Below are positions 7,983 through 16,135 of a DNA stretch of 64,000 nucleotides, in pieces. Position 1 is the stretch's first letter. Every line of letters begins with the position of its first letter. Position numbers and translations under genes: made by a program. The stretch is from an uncultured Dehalococcoidia bacterium. GTDB lineage: Bacteria > Chloroflexota > Dehalococcoidia > Lucifugimonadales > JADFKI01. The DNA is taken from the NCBI GenBank assembly GCA_958295865.1, contig CATQHF010000001.1, forward strand, positions 558,001 to 622,000, given 5' to 3'. A model generated the notes under the pieces. It was not told the origin of the DNA, ran no database searches, and saw only the letters and a program-made list of their open reading frames with translations.

Positions 7983-8786
7983 CTACACTTCCAGCGGGAT
8001 TTCAGGAGCGTAGCCGGTGGGGGCGTAGCCACCCGCTAGGCCGCCTCCGTCGATGACGAACATCTCGCCGTTCATGTAGTCGGAGGCGTCGGAGGCGAGA
8101 TAGACGGCGAGCGGGCCCATCTCTTGGGGTATGCCGACGCGCCCAACGGGTATGAAGCCGCCGCGCGGCAGCGTGTCGTTGGACTCGGCGGTGCCCTCGG
8201 TGGGTATGAAGCCCGGCACGATGCAAGTGCAGGTGATACCGTAGCGGCTCATGCTGGTCGTGATGGTGCGCGTCAGCTGCACGATGCCGCCCTTGCCGCA
8301 GGTGTACATATAGTTGTCGCGCCCGCCGCGAAAGCCGAAGCCGGACGACACATTGACTATCTTGCCGCCGCCGCGCTCAATCATGTGCTTGGCGATAGCG
8401 CGCGAGCAGTAGAACGCGCCGCTGAGGTTGGTGTCGATGCCGATGCGCCAATCCTCGTCGGATATGTCCCATATCGGGATAGAGCCTTGCCCGCGCACGA
8501 TGCCCGCGTTGTTGAACAGCACATCCACCTTGCCGAACTCGGCGATGGCGCGCTCGAACAGGCTATTCACCTGCGCCGAGTCGGTAACATCGGTGGAGAC
8601 GGCGATAGCGCGCTTGCCGCACTCGCGCACGGCGGCGGCAGTCTCCTCGATAGGCCCCATGCGGCGCGAAGCGATCACCATATCCGCGCCCGCCCTCGCC
8701 ATAGCGACCGACATCTCGCGTCCAAGCCCCGTGCCGCCGCCGGTAATGACGATAGTCTTGCCGTCCAGACTAAGTTTCTCAAGCAA
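7983..8786 (-). CDS. SDR family NAD(P)-dependent oxidoreductase
   Basis: 267 residues of a classical SDR with intact motifs: TGGGTGLG cofactor loop near residue 15, D of VSTDVTD near 66, NNAG near 92, Ser of NVSSGFGF near 145, and YTCGK as the YxxxK catalytic pair near 160. The C-terminus FVIDGGGLAGG is typical of 3-oxoacyl-ACP reductase-like or gluconate 5-dehydrogenase-like SDRs. The start is TTG at 8786, decided by a GGAGGG Shine-Dalgarno sequence eight bases upstream. The substrate cannot be told from the sequence. It lies head-to-tail with the degenerate SDR gene, separated by the coiled-coil gene. Confidence 0.9.
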   Translation of the reverse strand: MLEKLSLDGKTIVITGGGTGLGREMSVAMARAGADMVIASRRMGPIEETAAAVRECGKRAIAVSTDVTDSAQVNSLFERAIAEFGKVDVLFNNAGIVRGQGSIPIWDISDEDWRIGIDTNLSGAFYCSRAIAKHMIERGGGKIVNVSSGFGFRGGRDNYMYTCGKGGIVQLTRTITTSMSRYGITCTCIVPGFIPTEGTAESNDTLPRGGFIPVGRVGIPQEMGPLAVYLASDASDYMNGEMFVIDGGGLAGGYAPTGYAPEIPLEV

Positions 8787-9057
8787 TTTTGCCCTCCTAA
8801 TGGTGAGGTGGTCAGGGTTTTAGGTTGTTAGATTGTCAGGTGGTTGGCAAATATCAACTCGGCGCACAGGCGCGTCGTCATTTACGCCAAGCAAGTGTAT
8901 CAGGTTCGGTGTAGTACGGCGATTGGCAGGATGCGACGCATCGCTTCTTGTAGGCATTGCCGAAGCGTTTTCGCGCGCGCTCTTTGCGTTGACCTCGCAG
9001 AGCCTGGACATATATGCTTTCTGCTACGAAATCTGTATTGGGGGAAATGCGGTTGAG

Positions 9058-11298
9058 ATGCCAGCGAAATACGAATCGGCGATAAAGTCAATGAAACCTG
9101 CGATGCTACTCATTGCAATCGCCTTGCTTATAGTCGTTATTGCGGGATGCGGCGAGTCAACACCGCCGCCCGATATTGATGCCACCGTCGAAGCGCGCGT
9201 CGCTATGCAGATAGCGGCTCAAGCAACGGAGGAAGCATCCAACCCAACGCCTACTCCTGCTACGCTTCCAACACACACGCCTACAGTTGCGCCAATACCA
9301 ACTTCCACACTAACACCGACGCCTACACAGATGCCAACGCCCACTCACACGCCAACCCCTGACATCCAATCTATGATACAGGCGGTTCTGACTGCAATTC
9401 CCCCGACGCTCACCCCAACACCAATACCTACTCAAACGCCAACTCCCACCCCGACCCCAGACCTTCACGCCACTGCTGTGGCGATTGCAACGGCAATTGC
9501 GCCGACGCATACGCCTGCGCCGACGCATACGCCTGCCCCAACCCCGGATATTCAAGCCACTGTGGTGGCGATTGCGACGGCGGTTGCGGCAAGGAACGAT
9601 CTTGCCTCAACCCGTGTTCCTGATACAAATGCGGCTCAATCCGGCAAGCTCACCATCGCCGTTACGGGTATCGGCGTACCTAACGGTCTGCCGCGCTTCT
9701 GCTCAGCGAGCGCGGGCGGCTGCTCTGAGATTATCTATATGTCGGGCATGACCGAGACGCTCTTTAATTCCAAGATGCTTGACAACGGCACTATTGCCGC
9801 CGAGCCGATGCTTGCCACTAAGTTCACGCTCGATCCGACGTTGGAGTTCGGCGACTTCAAGCTGCGCGAGGGCATCCAGTTCCACAACGGCTGGGGCGAG
9901 ATGACCTCCGAAGATGTCGCCTTCTCATACAACGACGCCAACTCCGTAACCAACCCGCAGAGCGTTCACGGGCAGGCGGGCGACTTCGCTCCGCTGATTG
10001 CGAGCATGGATCCTATCGACACTTACACCGTGCGCTTGCAGTACCGCAACTACGACAGTCGCGGCATCCTGCACCGCTTCAGCCGCTTCTGGCAGACCGC
10101 TGGCATCGTCAGCAGCAAGGTCTATTCCGAGTTGGGTACTGAGGGCATGCAGGACAACTACACTGGCGTTGGCGCGTTCGTAGTCGACGAGTGGGCGCAG
10201 CAGGAGCGCATGAAGCTCACTGCCTTCCCCGACTACTATGCGCGTGATGAGGGCAACATCGGCCCCTTCGTGCAAGAAGTTGAGTGGCGCGACATCCCTG
10301 CCGGCGAATCCCGCCGCGCGGCGCTGGAAACAGGTGAGGTGCAGATAGCGCTGGTGGCGCTGGCAGACATTCCCGGCCTGATAGCGGCCGGCTATAAGGA
10401 GCAGCGTGGCGGCGCTCACAATGTCATGTTCAACATCTCGATGGCGGCAGGCAACTACTGGGAAGAGTTTGGCGCGCTGACAGGTGAGGTGCTCGCCCGC
10501 GACCGCGATGGCGCGGGCACGGCAGAGTTCCCGCACATCGGCAACCCGTTCGAGGATGGCGCTTACAGCGAGGGCACCGCATCCATGCAGTCCGCGCGGC
10601 TCGTCCGCAATGGTCTCGCTTGGAGCATCGAACGCGACTTCCTATTGGAGAATGTTATCGCCGGTCTCGGCGTGGTCAATCATCAGCCCTACTTGTCCGT
10701 CAACAATCCGAATTACAGGAACGAATGGAGTTGGGGCACCGACTTCACAAGGGGCAAGGAGCTTCTGACAGAGGCAGGCTACCCCGACGGCTTCGAGATG
10801 GACATGTGGATTGGCACTAACGAGTTTAACTCCGATGTTAGCGAGGCGGTCGGCGCGGGCTGGCAGGATAACCTCAATGTCAAGGTCAACCTGTTTAAGA
10901 CAGGGTATGACACATTCCACCCGGGCTTGGTTGCCCGCACGAACAAGATGATGTTCACGGGCTGCGGCGACGAGAATCACTCTAACTTCCCCTATGATTG
11001 GGCGCACGGCTTCGTGATGAGCTCCATCAGCGCGGGCGGCTATGGCGTGGCACAGGAAATCCCCTGGGCTGCTTCGACCTACCTCGAGATGGCTGGTGAG
11101 CCTGACAAGGCAAAGCGCGAAGAGTTGGCAGCCGCGTTCTACGACAACAACCGATATTGGGCAAACTGCGTGGGCGTCTTTGAGTTCCCGATCTGGCCTG
11201 CCTACAATCCTGACCTCATAGACACTTGGGACCAGAGACCTATGGCTAACGGCAACTTAGCAGGAATCAACAACATCCGCACCATCAATCTGAAATAG
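9058..11298 (+). CDS. ABC transporter substrate-binding lipoprotein, family 5 (oligopeptide/nickel type)
   Basis: Extracytoplasmic solute receptor for a Dpp/Opp-type ABC importer. 746 residues from ATG 9058; the in-frame extension to 8833 is not favoured because signal peptide and lipobox follow 9058. The lipobox VIAGC makes Cys31 the likely lipidated residue. A Thr/Pro-rich linker of about 150 residues follows, holding recurring D-(I/L)-x-A-T-x-x-A-I-A motifs, then the SBP_bac_5 domain from SGKLTIAVTGIG to the end. The binding domain is nearly the same as that of the protein at 54009-55949, while the linkers differ completely. No permease or ATPase gene adjoins this copy, so it may use the transporter encoded at 56-62 kb. 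Confidence 0.9.
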   Translation: MPAKYESAIKSMKPAMLLIAIALLIVVIAGCGESTPPPDIDATVEARVAMQIAAQATEEASNPTPTPATLPTHTPTVAPIPTSTLTPTPTQMPTPTHTPTPDIQSMIQAVLTAIPPTLTPTPIPTQTPTPTPTPDLHATAVAIATAIAPTHTPAPTHTPAPTPDIQATVVAIATAVAARNDLASTRVPDTNAAQSGKLTIAVTGIGVPNGLPRFCSASAGGCSEIIYMSGMTETLFNSKMLDNGTIAAEPMLATKFTLDPTLEFGDFKLREGIQFHNGWGEMTSEDVAFSYNDANSVTNPQSVHGQAGDFAPLIASMDPIDTYTVRLQYRNYDSRGILHRFSRFWQTAGIVSSKVYSELGTEGMQDNYTGVGAFVVDEWAQQERMKLTAFPDYYARDEGNIGPFVQEVEWRDIPAGESRRAALETGEVQIALVALADIPGLIAAGYKEQRGGAHNVMFNISMAAGNYWEEFGALTGEVLARDRDGAGTAEFPHIGNPFEDGAYSEGTASMQSARLVRNGLAWSIERDFLLENVIAGLGVVNHQPYLSVNNPNYRNEWSWGTDFTRGKELLTEAGYPDGFEMDMWIGTNEFNSDVSEAVGAGWQDNLNVKVNLFKTGYDTFHPGLVARTNKMMFTGCGDENHSNFPYDWAHGFVMSSISAGGYGVAQEIPWAASTYLEMAGEPDKAKREELAAAFYDNNRYWANCVGVFEFPIWPAYNPDLIDTWDQRPMANGNLAGINNIRTINLK

Positions 11299-11758
11299 CG
11301 TCGTTGAGGAAGTCGTTCCTGAATATGACTTTGACATCTTGGCGGGATGCAAAGGCGTTGTGCAATCCTTCGTCGGTGGTAATCAGCAGGTCGGCGTAAG
11401 CCGCGTAATATGTCTGTATCAGGTATATGTCCTCATCGGGCGCGGCGTCGATTGCGTCGTCGGGCGCTGGGGCGGCTTCAATATCATCAGGTTGCAGGAT
11501 ACGGCACTTGCTGGAGTCCATTATCAAGCTCCACAAAAGCTTGCTCACCCGTCTTATCGTAAGGTCGTTTTGCCGCATCAAGCCCTGGGCTTTTTTCGTC
11601 CAGGGACTGTCGTGTAAGACGGCAATTTTGTCCTGACTTTGTTTTAACTGCGTAAGGAATGCAACAGTTTCCTGTCTTTTGGACTGACCGTTCTCGCCTT
11701 TAATGTCGTGAAACAGCCACTCGTTTATGACCAGCATCTTGCTGGGGAAATCAGCCAA
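11285..11758 (-). CDS. PIN-like domain protein paired with AAA ATPase
   Basis: 157 residues. The C-terminal half has the pattern of a PIN-fold RNase: acidic DEDIY (D108-D110), a helix YYAAYADLL and LITTDEGL (D129), as in LxTxDxxL of PIN proteins. The first motif, usually D-x-N, appears as INEWLFHD (N12, E13, D18), so it is a divergent PIN or PIN-like protein. Start TTG at 11758 lies three bases after the ATPase stop with GGGG upstream; ATG 11737 is possible. The tight spacing says the two proteins act together. The 3' end overlaps the convergent binding-protein gene by 14 bases. Confidence 0.7.
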   Translation of the reverse strand: MADFPSKMLVINEWLFHDIKGENGQSKRQETVAFLTQLKQSQDKIAVLHDSPWTKKAQGLMRQNDLTIRRVSKLLWSLIMDSSKCRILQPDDIEAAPAPDDAIDAAPDEDIYLIQTYYAAYADLLITTDEGLHNAFASRQDVKVIFRNDFLNDAISD

Positions 11759-11761
11759 TTT

Positions 11762-13009
11762 CTACACCCCAAGAAACGCTTTCATGTCTTCTAGTTCACC
11801 CTCTATGAAACTCGCAAGTCCGCCTTCGATTTGCCCGTTTTCGTTCACCTGTTGGCGTTGGAACTTGGATTCTTTGCCGTCTTTGGCAACAAGGTACATC
11901 GCCAAATCATCCGGGGAGTGCGCGCCTTCAGCGACGAGCGCCAACAGCGACATTACGAACTGCTCGCTGTGCGTCGAGATTATCAGACGCTTTGAGCGTT
12001 CTTCATGAACTATATTGGCGAGCGCACGCGCCAGCCTTCGTATAGCCGTCGGATGCAGGTGGATTTCAGGCTCCTCTATGCACACGATACCGGAGTCGGA
12101 ATGCAAGACCTTTGTCAGCATGTACACAAGTTGGTTGACGCCAAAGCCTTCGTTGACAAGCGACGCGCTGACCCTCGACTTTCTGTCTATGCTGTCTAGT
12201 GAAAATTCAGAAGAGCCTATCTGACTGCGTACTCGAAAATCTCTGTTCAGTATCTGTTCCATTCGGTGGCTGACCGCATATTCAAGATGCCTGTCATTGG
12301 CGAGCAGGTTGGGCACTTCTTGCTCGACAGACATTATAGAGGAGCCATTTCTCTCATGCCCCAAAGAGTACATCGGTTGGAAAAATCCCCGGCCGAGGGG
12401 AACGAAGCTTACCTTCCGCAACTCTTCTGCCGGTGAATTCATCGTTTCGTTTGTTAGCTCATTTATGACTTGATGATTCGCAAGCTCATATACTCTTTCC
12501 CCTCCAAACGCTGATAAGGGGTTAGAATTGCTAGCTCGTATTCCGTCCCATACAAAAAGCGTCTCCATCGTTTCATCGATAATATGGCTTTGGTTTCTTT
12601 TGCGATAAGGAAAAGAGGCGGGCAGACTCACTTCGTCTTCGATGCCCTGAAGCCCATCGACCTTGAATTGCAAGGAACCGGAATTGTCGCCTAAACAAGA
12701 TATTCTGTAATCTAGGACAACATAGTCTTCCGAGTGAGGCAAAGTAGTTCTTAGGGATATGCCCAACTCCAGCTCATTACTCGGATTGTGGTCGAAGATG
12801 ACTTCCGAGAACTCCCCCAGACTGGTGAAGCCGTAATTGAAGAAGCCTTGAAGATGTTGATTAGGATTGACTACGATGTTCTTCATCGTGAGCGGGGCGT
12901 AGAGCGCGCTGGACTTGCCCGTGCCGTTGTGTCCGTAGAGGATGGTGATGGGCGCGAGTTCCAAGTCGAGCTGCTTGATGGAGCGGAAGTTCTTGATGTG
13001 GAGTTGCAT
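11762..13009 (-). CDS. AAA family ATPase (SMC/OLD-like, AAA_15/21 type)
   Basis: 415 residues. N-terminus LHIKNFRSIKQLDLEL is typical of RecF/OLD-like ATPases. Walker A GHNGTGKSS at 26-34; an ABC-signature-like stretch NEGFGVNQ near 286; Walker B IVCIEEPEIHLHP at 308-320; H-loop STHSEQ at 345-350. No TOPRIM domain is seen, so it is not an OLD nuclease. AAGGAGAA precedes the ATG. It forms a two-gene unit with the PIN-like gene directly downstream. ATPases of this type joined to a nuclease gene are common in phage-defence systems (Septu and PARIS use the same logic with HNH or TOPRIM partners); defence is inferred here, not shown. Confidence 0.8.
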   Translation of the reverse strand: MQLHIKNFRSIKQLDLELAPITILYGHNGTGKSSALYAPLTMKNIVVNPNQHLQGFFNYGFTSLGEFSEVIFDHNPSNELELGISLRTTLPHSEDYVVLDYRISCLGDNSGSLQFKVDGLQGIEDEVSLPASFPYRKRNQSHIIDETMETLFVWDGIRASNSNPLSAFGGERVYELANHQVINELTNETMNSPAEELRKVSFVPLGRGFFQPMYSLGHERNGSSIMSVEQEVPNLLANDRHLEYAVSHRMEQILNRDFRVRSQIGSSEFSLDSIDRKSRVSASLVNEGFGVNQLVYMLTKVLHSDSGIVCIEEPEIHLHPTAIRRLARALANIVHEERSKRLIISTHSEQFVMSLLALVAEGAHSPDDLAMYLVAKDGKESKFQRQQVNENGQIEGGLASFIEGELEDMKAFLGV

Positions 13010-13108
13010 CGCGGTTCTCCTTGAAATGCGCCATCGGTCAATCCGATTTCTTGTCGGACGCGCTAAAGCCTGCTGGCTTCTAGCATACCATCTATCCGCG
13101 CGGCGCGT

Positions 13109-13903
13109 TCACACCTGCGACGTCACTTCCCCGGCGGTGGCGGTGTGCAGGCTGCCGTCGTCGCGGCGCACCAGCAGGTTGCCCTGCTCGTCGACGGCTT
13201 CGGCGATGCCCTCGATGGCGTCGTGCTGGGAGCGCAGGCTTATGGAGCGCCCCAGCGTGTCCAGCATCGCGGACCAGTCGGCGGTCAGCGACTTGCCCGC
13301 GCGCACTGCGGCGTAAGCGTCATCGAAGCGCTCCAGCAGCGTTTGGAGTACGGGCGTGCGGTTGCGCTTCCGCGCCGTCTCGCGGTAGATGCTGGTGGAG
13401 ATGTCGGCTATCTCGACGTAGAGCGAGGGGTCGAAGTTGACATTGACGCCGATGCCGATGATGGCGCACACGGCGTCTTCGCTCTCGATGGCGGTCTCGA
13501 TGAGGATGCCGGAAATCTTGCGCCCGCCCACGCGCACATCGTTGGGCCACTTGATGGTGGGCTGCAAGCCGGCAGCGTCGGCGACCGTGCGCGCGACGGC
13601 GAGCGTCGCCGCCATGTTCATGTACGGCAGGCGGTTCGCGGGCGGAGTCAGGATGACGGAGAAGGACAGGTTCTCGCCGCGCGGCGACACCCAAGCGCGA
13701 TTGAAGCGCCCCCTGCCCGCCGTCTGTTCTTCGGCTATGACGACCGTGCCCTCGGGCGCGCCTTCCAGCGCAAGCCGCCGCGCTTCATCCATCGTCGAGC
13801 CAATCTCGTCGTAGTGGTGGATGCGGCAGCCCACGACGCGGCGGGCAAGCGCGCCCTCAAGCGCGGGGATGTCCAAGTCTGTGGCAGGCGTCTTGTCAGG
13901 CAT
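13109..13903 (-). CDS. birA: Biotin--[acetyl-CoA-carboxylase] ligase
   Basis: Attaches biotin to the carrier domain of acetyl-CoA carboxylase via biotinyl-AMP. 264 residues. Seen: STMDEARRLA near 32, EEQTAGRGRFNRAWVSP near 58-74 (the GRGR adenylate loop), IKWPNDVRVGGRKISGIL near 119-136, and a C-terminal SH3-like part. There is no N-terminal helix-turn-helix, so this is a monofunctional ligase rather than a BirA-type repressor. The ATG has no clear Shine-Dalgarno sequence. It stands between the ATPase pair and the VapC module. Confidence 0.93.
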   Translation of the reverse strand: MPDKTPATDLDIPALEGALARRVVGCRIHHYDEIGSTMDEARRLALEGAPEGTVVIAEEQTAGRGRFNRAWVSPRGENLSFSVILTPPANRLPYMNMAATLAVARTVADAAGLQPTIKWPNDVRVGGRKISGILIETAIESEDAVCAIIGIGVNVNFDPSLYVEIADISTSIYRETARKRNRTPVLQTLLERFDDAYAAVRAGKSLTADWSAMLDTLGRSISLRSQHDAIEGIAEAVDEQGNLLVRRDDGSLHTATAGEVTSQV

Positions 13904-13951
13904 AGGCGGGATGTTACTTGCGGCGTTCTTGGCGTGTCAAGCGGAGTTGGG

Positions 13952-14386
13952 CTAAGCTTCGCCAATCCAGCGCACCCAGCCGAATGCGGCTCTGACCGAG
14001 TTCCAAAGGCGCTCGTCGGCTGTCCACAAGTCGCAGCCTACTCGCTCCGCTAATGCGAGGTAGTGGGCATCGTAGGCGGCGCGGAGATTGAATTGATGCG
14101 CGAGTTCCAAGGCGCGGGTGTGGATGCTTGGATCGTAGCCGAGTATTTCGATGCCTGAAATCTGCACAGCGTACAGAAGTTGCATCGTCTCGTTCAGCGT
14201 CAGTTCGCCTCGTCTGATGCGCTGGTATAGCGCATTCGCAATTTCAGACATAATTAGGGACGGCGCTAACATTCTGGTTCGATTGCCGCGCCATTGCACA
14301 AGCATTGCTCTGGATTCAGCGGTGCGCTCTTCTTCGATTACCCACTTGAAAGCTACGCTTGCGTCTAAAACGACGCTTCCGTTCAC
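13952..14386 (-). CDS. vapC: PIN-domain toxin of VapC type
   Basis: 144-residue PIN ribonuclease. All four acidic positions are present: D8 in VVLDASVAF, E48 in SEIANAL, D106 in AAYDAHYLALAE and D124 in LWTADERLW. VapC toxins cleave RNA, often initiator tRNA or 23S rRNA. The start is GTG 14386, overlapping the upstream gene's TGA by four bases, with GGGGGAACG upstream. Translational coupling to the preceding gene is the usual VapBC arrangement, but the partner is not a usual VapB (next entry). Confidence 0.9.
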   Translation of the reverse strand: MNGSVVLDASVAFKWVIEEERTAESRAMLVQWRGNRTRMLAPSLIMSEIANALYQRIRRGELTLNETMQLLYAVQISGIEILGYDPSIHTRALELAHQFNLRAAYDAHYLALAERVGCDLWTADERLWNSVRAAFGWVRWIGEA

Positions 14387-14916
14387 TTTTCGTTCCCCCG
14401 GATTGCCCTGTCCAGTTCCTTGTCGCGTTCTTCCCGCATCTCGCGGATGAGCGCTGCCGAGTCGGTGAATATACGCCCGCGACTGATTTTCTCGCGTACG
14501 TTGTCAATAATGTCGATGACATTATCGTCAACCGGCCGATCTTTGGGTATGCTGGCTTCCAAGAGGCTTTTCATGCTTCCGACTTTTCTAATTATCTCGC
14601 CAAGTCGTATGTCGGTCGTCTCGGATGGCTGCGTCAGCGCGTCCACGAATTCGGCAGTCGCGCTTCGCTTCGGAAACGCGCGAATGACATCCTCTGCCTT
14701 CGCGGTGTCTTTCAGGTGCGGGAACACCCGAACATTTTCGTTCAGAAGCGCGCATTCCAACTCGGTGGCTATTGCTGTTGAGAACTTACTACTCTCGCCG
14801 GATGCTTCACGCAGCATTTCTAGGATTTCGATGCGCCGTATGCTCTCGAAATACTTGCCGCTAATCCTGTGGCTCAGGGTTTTTGCGACTTTTGCGTAGT
14901 GCATGTGGGTTGGCAT
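14383..14916 (-). CDS. Unusual VapC partner, probable antitoxin
   Basis: 177 residues from ATG 14916, chosen because AGAGGTG lies just upstream. No VapB-type AbrB, RHH or Phd domain is evident at the N-terminus. The body is helical and hydrophilic (ESIRRIEILEMLREASGESS, then segments alternating charged residues). The last ~30 residues (FTDSAALIREMREERDKELD and on) resemble the toxin-binding tail of VapB antitoxins. Twice the length of common VapBs. Antitoxin role is inferred from the four-base overlap with vapC and the tail. Confidence 0.65.
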   Translation of the reverse strand: MPTHMHYAKVAKTLSHRISGKYFESIRRIEILEMLREASGESSKFSTAIATELECALLNENVRVFPHLKDTAKAEDVIRAFPKRSATAEFVDALTQPSETTDIRLGEIIRKVGSMKSLLEASIPKDRPVDDNVIDIIDNVREKISRGRIFTDSAALIREMREERDKELDRAIRGNEK

Positions 14917-15120
14917 AGCGCACCTCTTGTTGGGCGGGCAGTTCGTCCGTTTGCCGAATGATGGCTGCACAATGCAGCCGTTGTTTCAGTCGCTCAAGTT
15001 GCAGTTCATTTCAAGTTCATTTCGGCTTCATTTCGCGTTTTCGTACTTGAATTGTACATTTTCGGGCGTTTCATTTCCATTTCATTTCGCGTTCGTTTCG
15101 GTTGAGCGCGTTGCTATGCG

Positions 15121-16047
15121 CTATGCGTTCTGGGCGTGGGCGTCCGGGTTTTCTATGCGTACTTCGATGTTGCCGGCGCGCTCTTCTTGCAGGCGCATCG
15201 CTATGCGCGAGTCTTGGTCCGCCCAGCCGCGGTTGAGGGCTGCGGTCAGCTCTTGGTGCGCGATGTTGCCCACGCTCATGGGAACGCCGTACTCGCGGGC
15301 GAGTTCGAGAGCGAGGCTGACATCTTTGTGAGCGAGGCGCAGCGCGAAGCTGGGCGGGTCGAAGTTGCCCGCGAGATATGTGTTGGGGTATGTGTTGGCG
15401 AACGAGCTGCCGCGTCCGACCGAGCCGTTGGAGATTGCCTCGAACAGCGGGCCCGGCTCCACGCCCGCCTTGACGCCGAGTGTGAGACATTCGGCTACGA
15501 TGGTCTGCAAGCCGTATCCGATGCAGTTGTGCATGAGCTTGGCGACGCAGCCTGAGCCGATGCCGCCGATGTAGCTTACTTTGTCGCCGATGGCGTCGAG
15601 CGCGGGCTTGACCCGTTCGTACACGGTGCGGTCGCCGCCGACCATGACCGCCAGACGGCCGGTGCGCGCTCCGACGGGGCCGCCGCTGACGGGCGCGTCC
15701 AAGACGCTGACGCCCTTGTCGGCGAACCGTTCGGCGATGCTGCGTATTAGCGTGGGCGAGCTGGTGCTGAGGTCGATATAGACGCCGCCTTCGCCGATGC
15801 CCTCCAGAATGCCGCCCTCGCCGAGCGCGATAGCCTCGACTTCGCGCGGTCCGGGCAGCGATGTGAGCACGATGTCGGATGCGACGGCAAGTTCGGCGGG
15901 CGTGTCAGCCCATGCCGCGCCGCTTTCCAGCAGGGGCGTCGCCGCATCGCGCCGCAGGTCGTGTACGGTGAGCGCGTGTCCGGCTCGTAGCACATTCGCC
16001 GCCATGCCGCCGCCCATGTTGCCAAGTCCGATGAAGCCGATGTTCAT
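15121..16047 (-). CDS. NAD(P)-dependent beta-hydroxyacid dehydrogenase (3-hydroxyisobutyrate dehydrogenase family)
   Basis: 308 residues. N-terminal Rossmann motif FIGLGNMGGGMAANV, then the family signatures LDAPVSGGPVGARTG near 118-132 and KLMHNCIGYG near 171-180 with the catalytic Lys. AGGAGG lies upstream of the ATG. Relatives oxidise 3-hydroxyisobutyrate or reduce tartronate semialdehyde; which one cannot be decided here. The gene is divergent from an enoyl-CoA hydratase gene, and the two would fit valine or branched-acid degradation, but this is inference. Confidence 0.9.
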   Translation of the reverse strand: MNIGFIGLGNMGGGMAANVLRAGHALTVHDLRRDAATPLLESGAAWADTPAELAVASDIVLTSLPGPREVEAIALGEGGILEGIGEGGVYIDLSTSSPTLIRSIAERFADKGVSVLDAPVSGGPVGARTGRLAVMVGGDRTVYERVKPALDAIGDKVSYIGGIGSGCVAKLMHNCIGYGLQTIVAECLTLGVKAGVEPGPLFEAISNGSVGRGSSFANTYPNTYLAGNFDPPSFALRLAHKDVSLALELAREYGVPMSVGNIAHQELTAALNRGWADQDSRIAMRLQEERAGNIEVRIENPDAHAQNA

Positions 16048-16069
16048 TTTGTCCTCCTCAGTGGTCGGG

Positions 16070-16101
16070 TTGTAGGGGTGGCCGGCCGGTCGCCCCTACA
16101 A
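16070..16101. repeat. Palindromic repeat, family D (GTAGGGGC...GCCCCTAC)
   Basis: TTGTAGGGGTG at 16070-16080 pairs with CGCCCCTACAA at 16091-16101 around GCCGGCCGGT. It lies in the divergent promoter region of the dehydrogenase and hydratase. Other copies are at 31742-31767 and 36106-36129, with a decayed one near 38085. Confidence 0.8.
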
Positions 16102-16135
16102 CTTTATCGCGCGCGGATGTGATAGATTAGGGGTT

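Noticed and set aside
8833..9057. N-terminal extension of the first binding lipoprotein
   Set aside because: Signal peptide and lipobox start after 9058, and the extension has no ribosome site or secretion signal.
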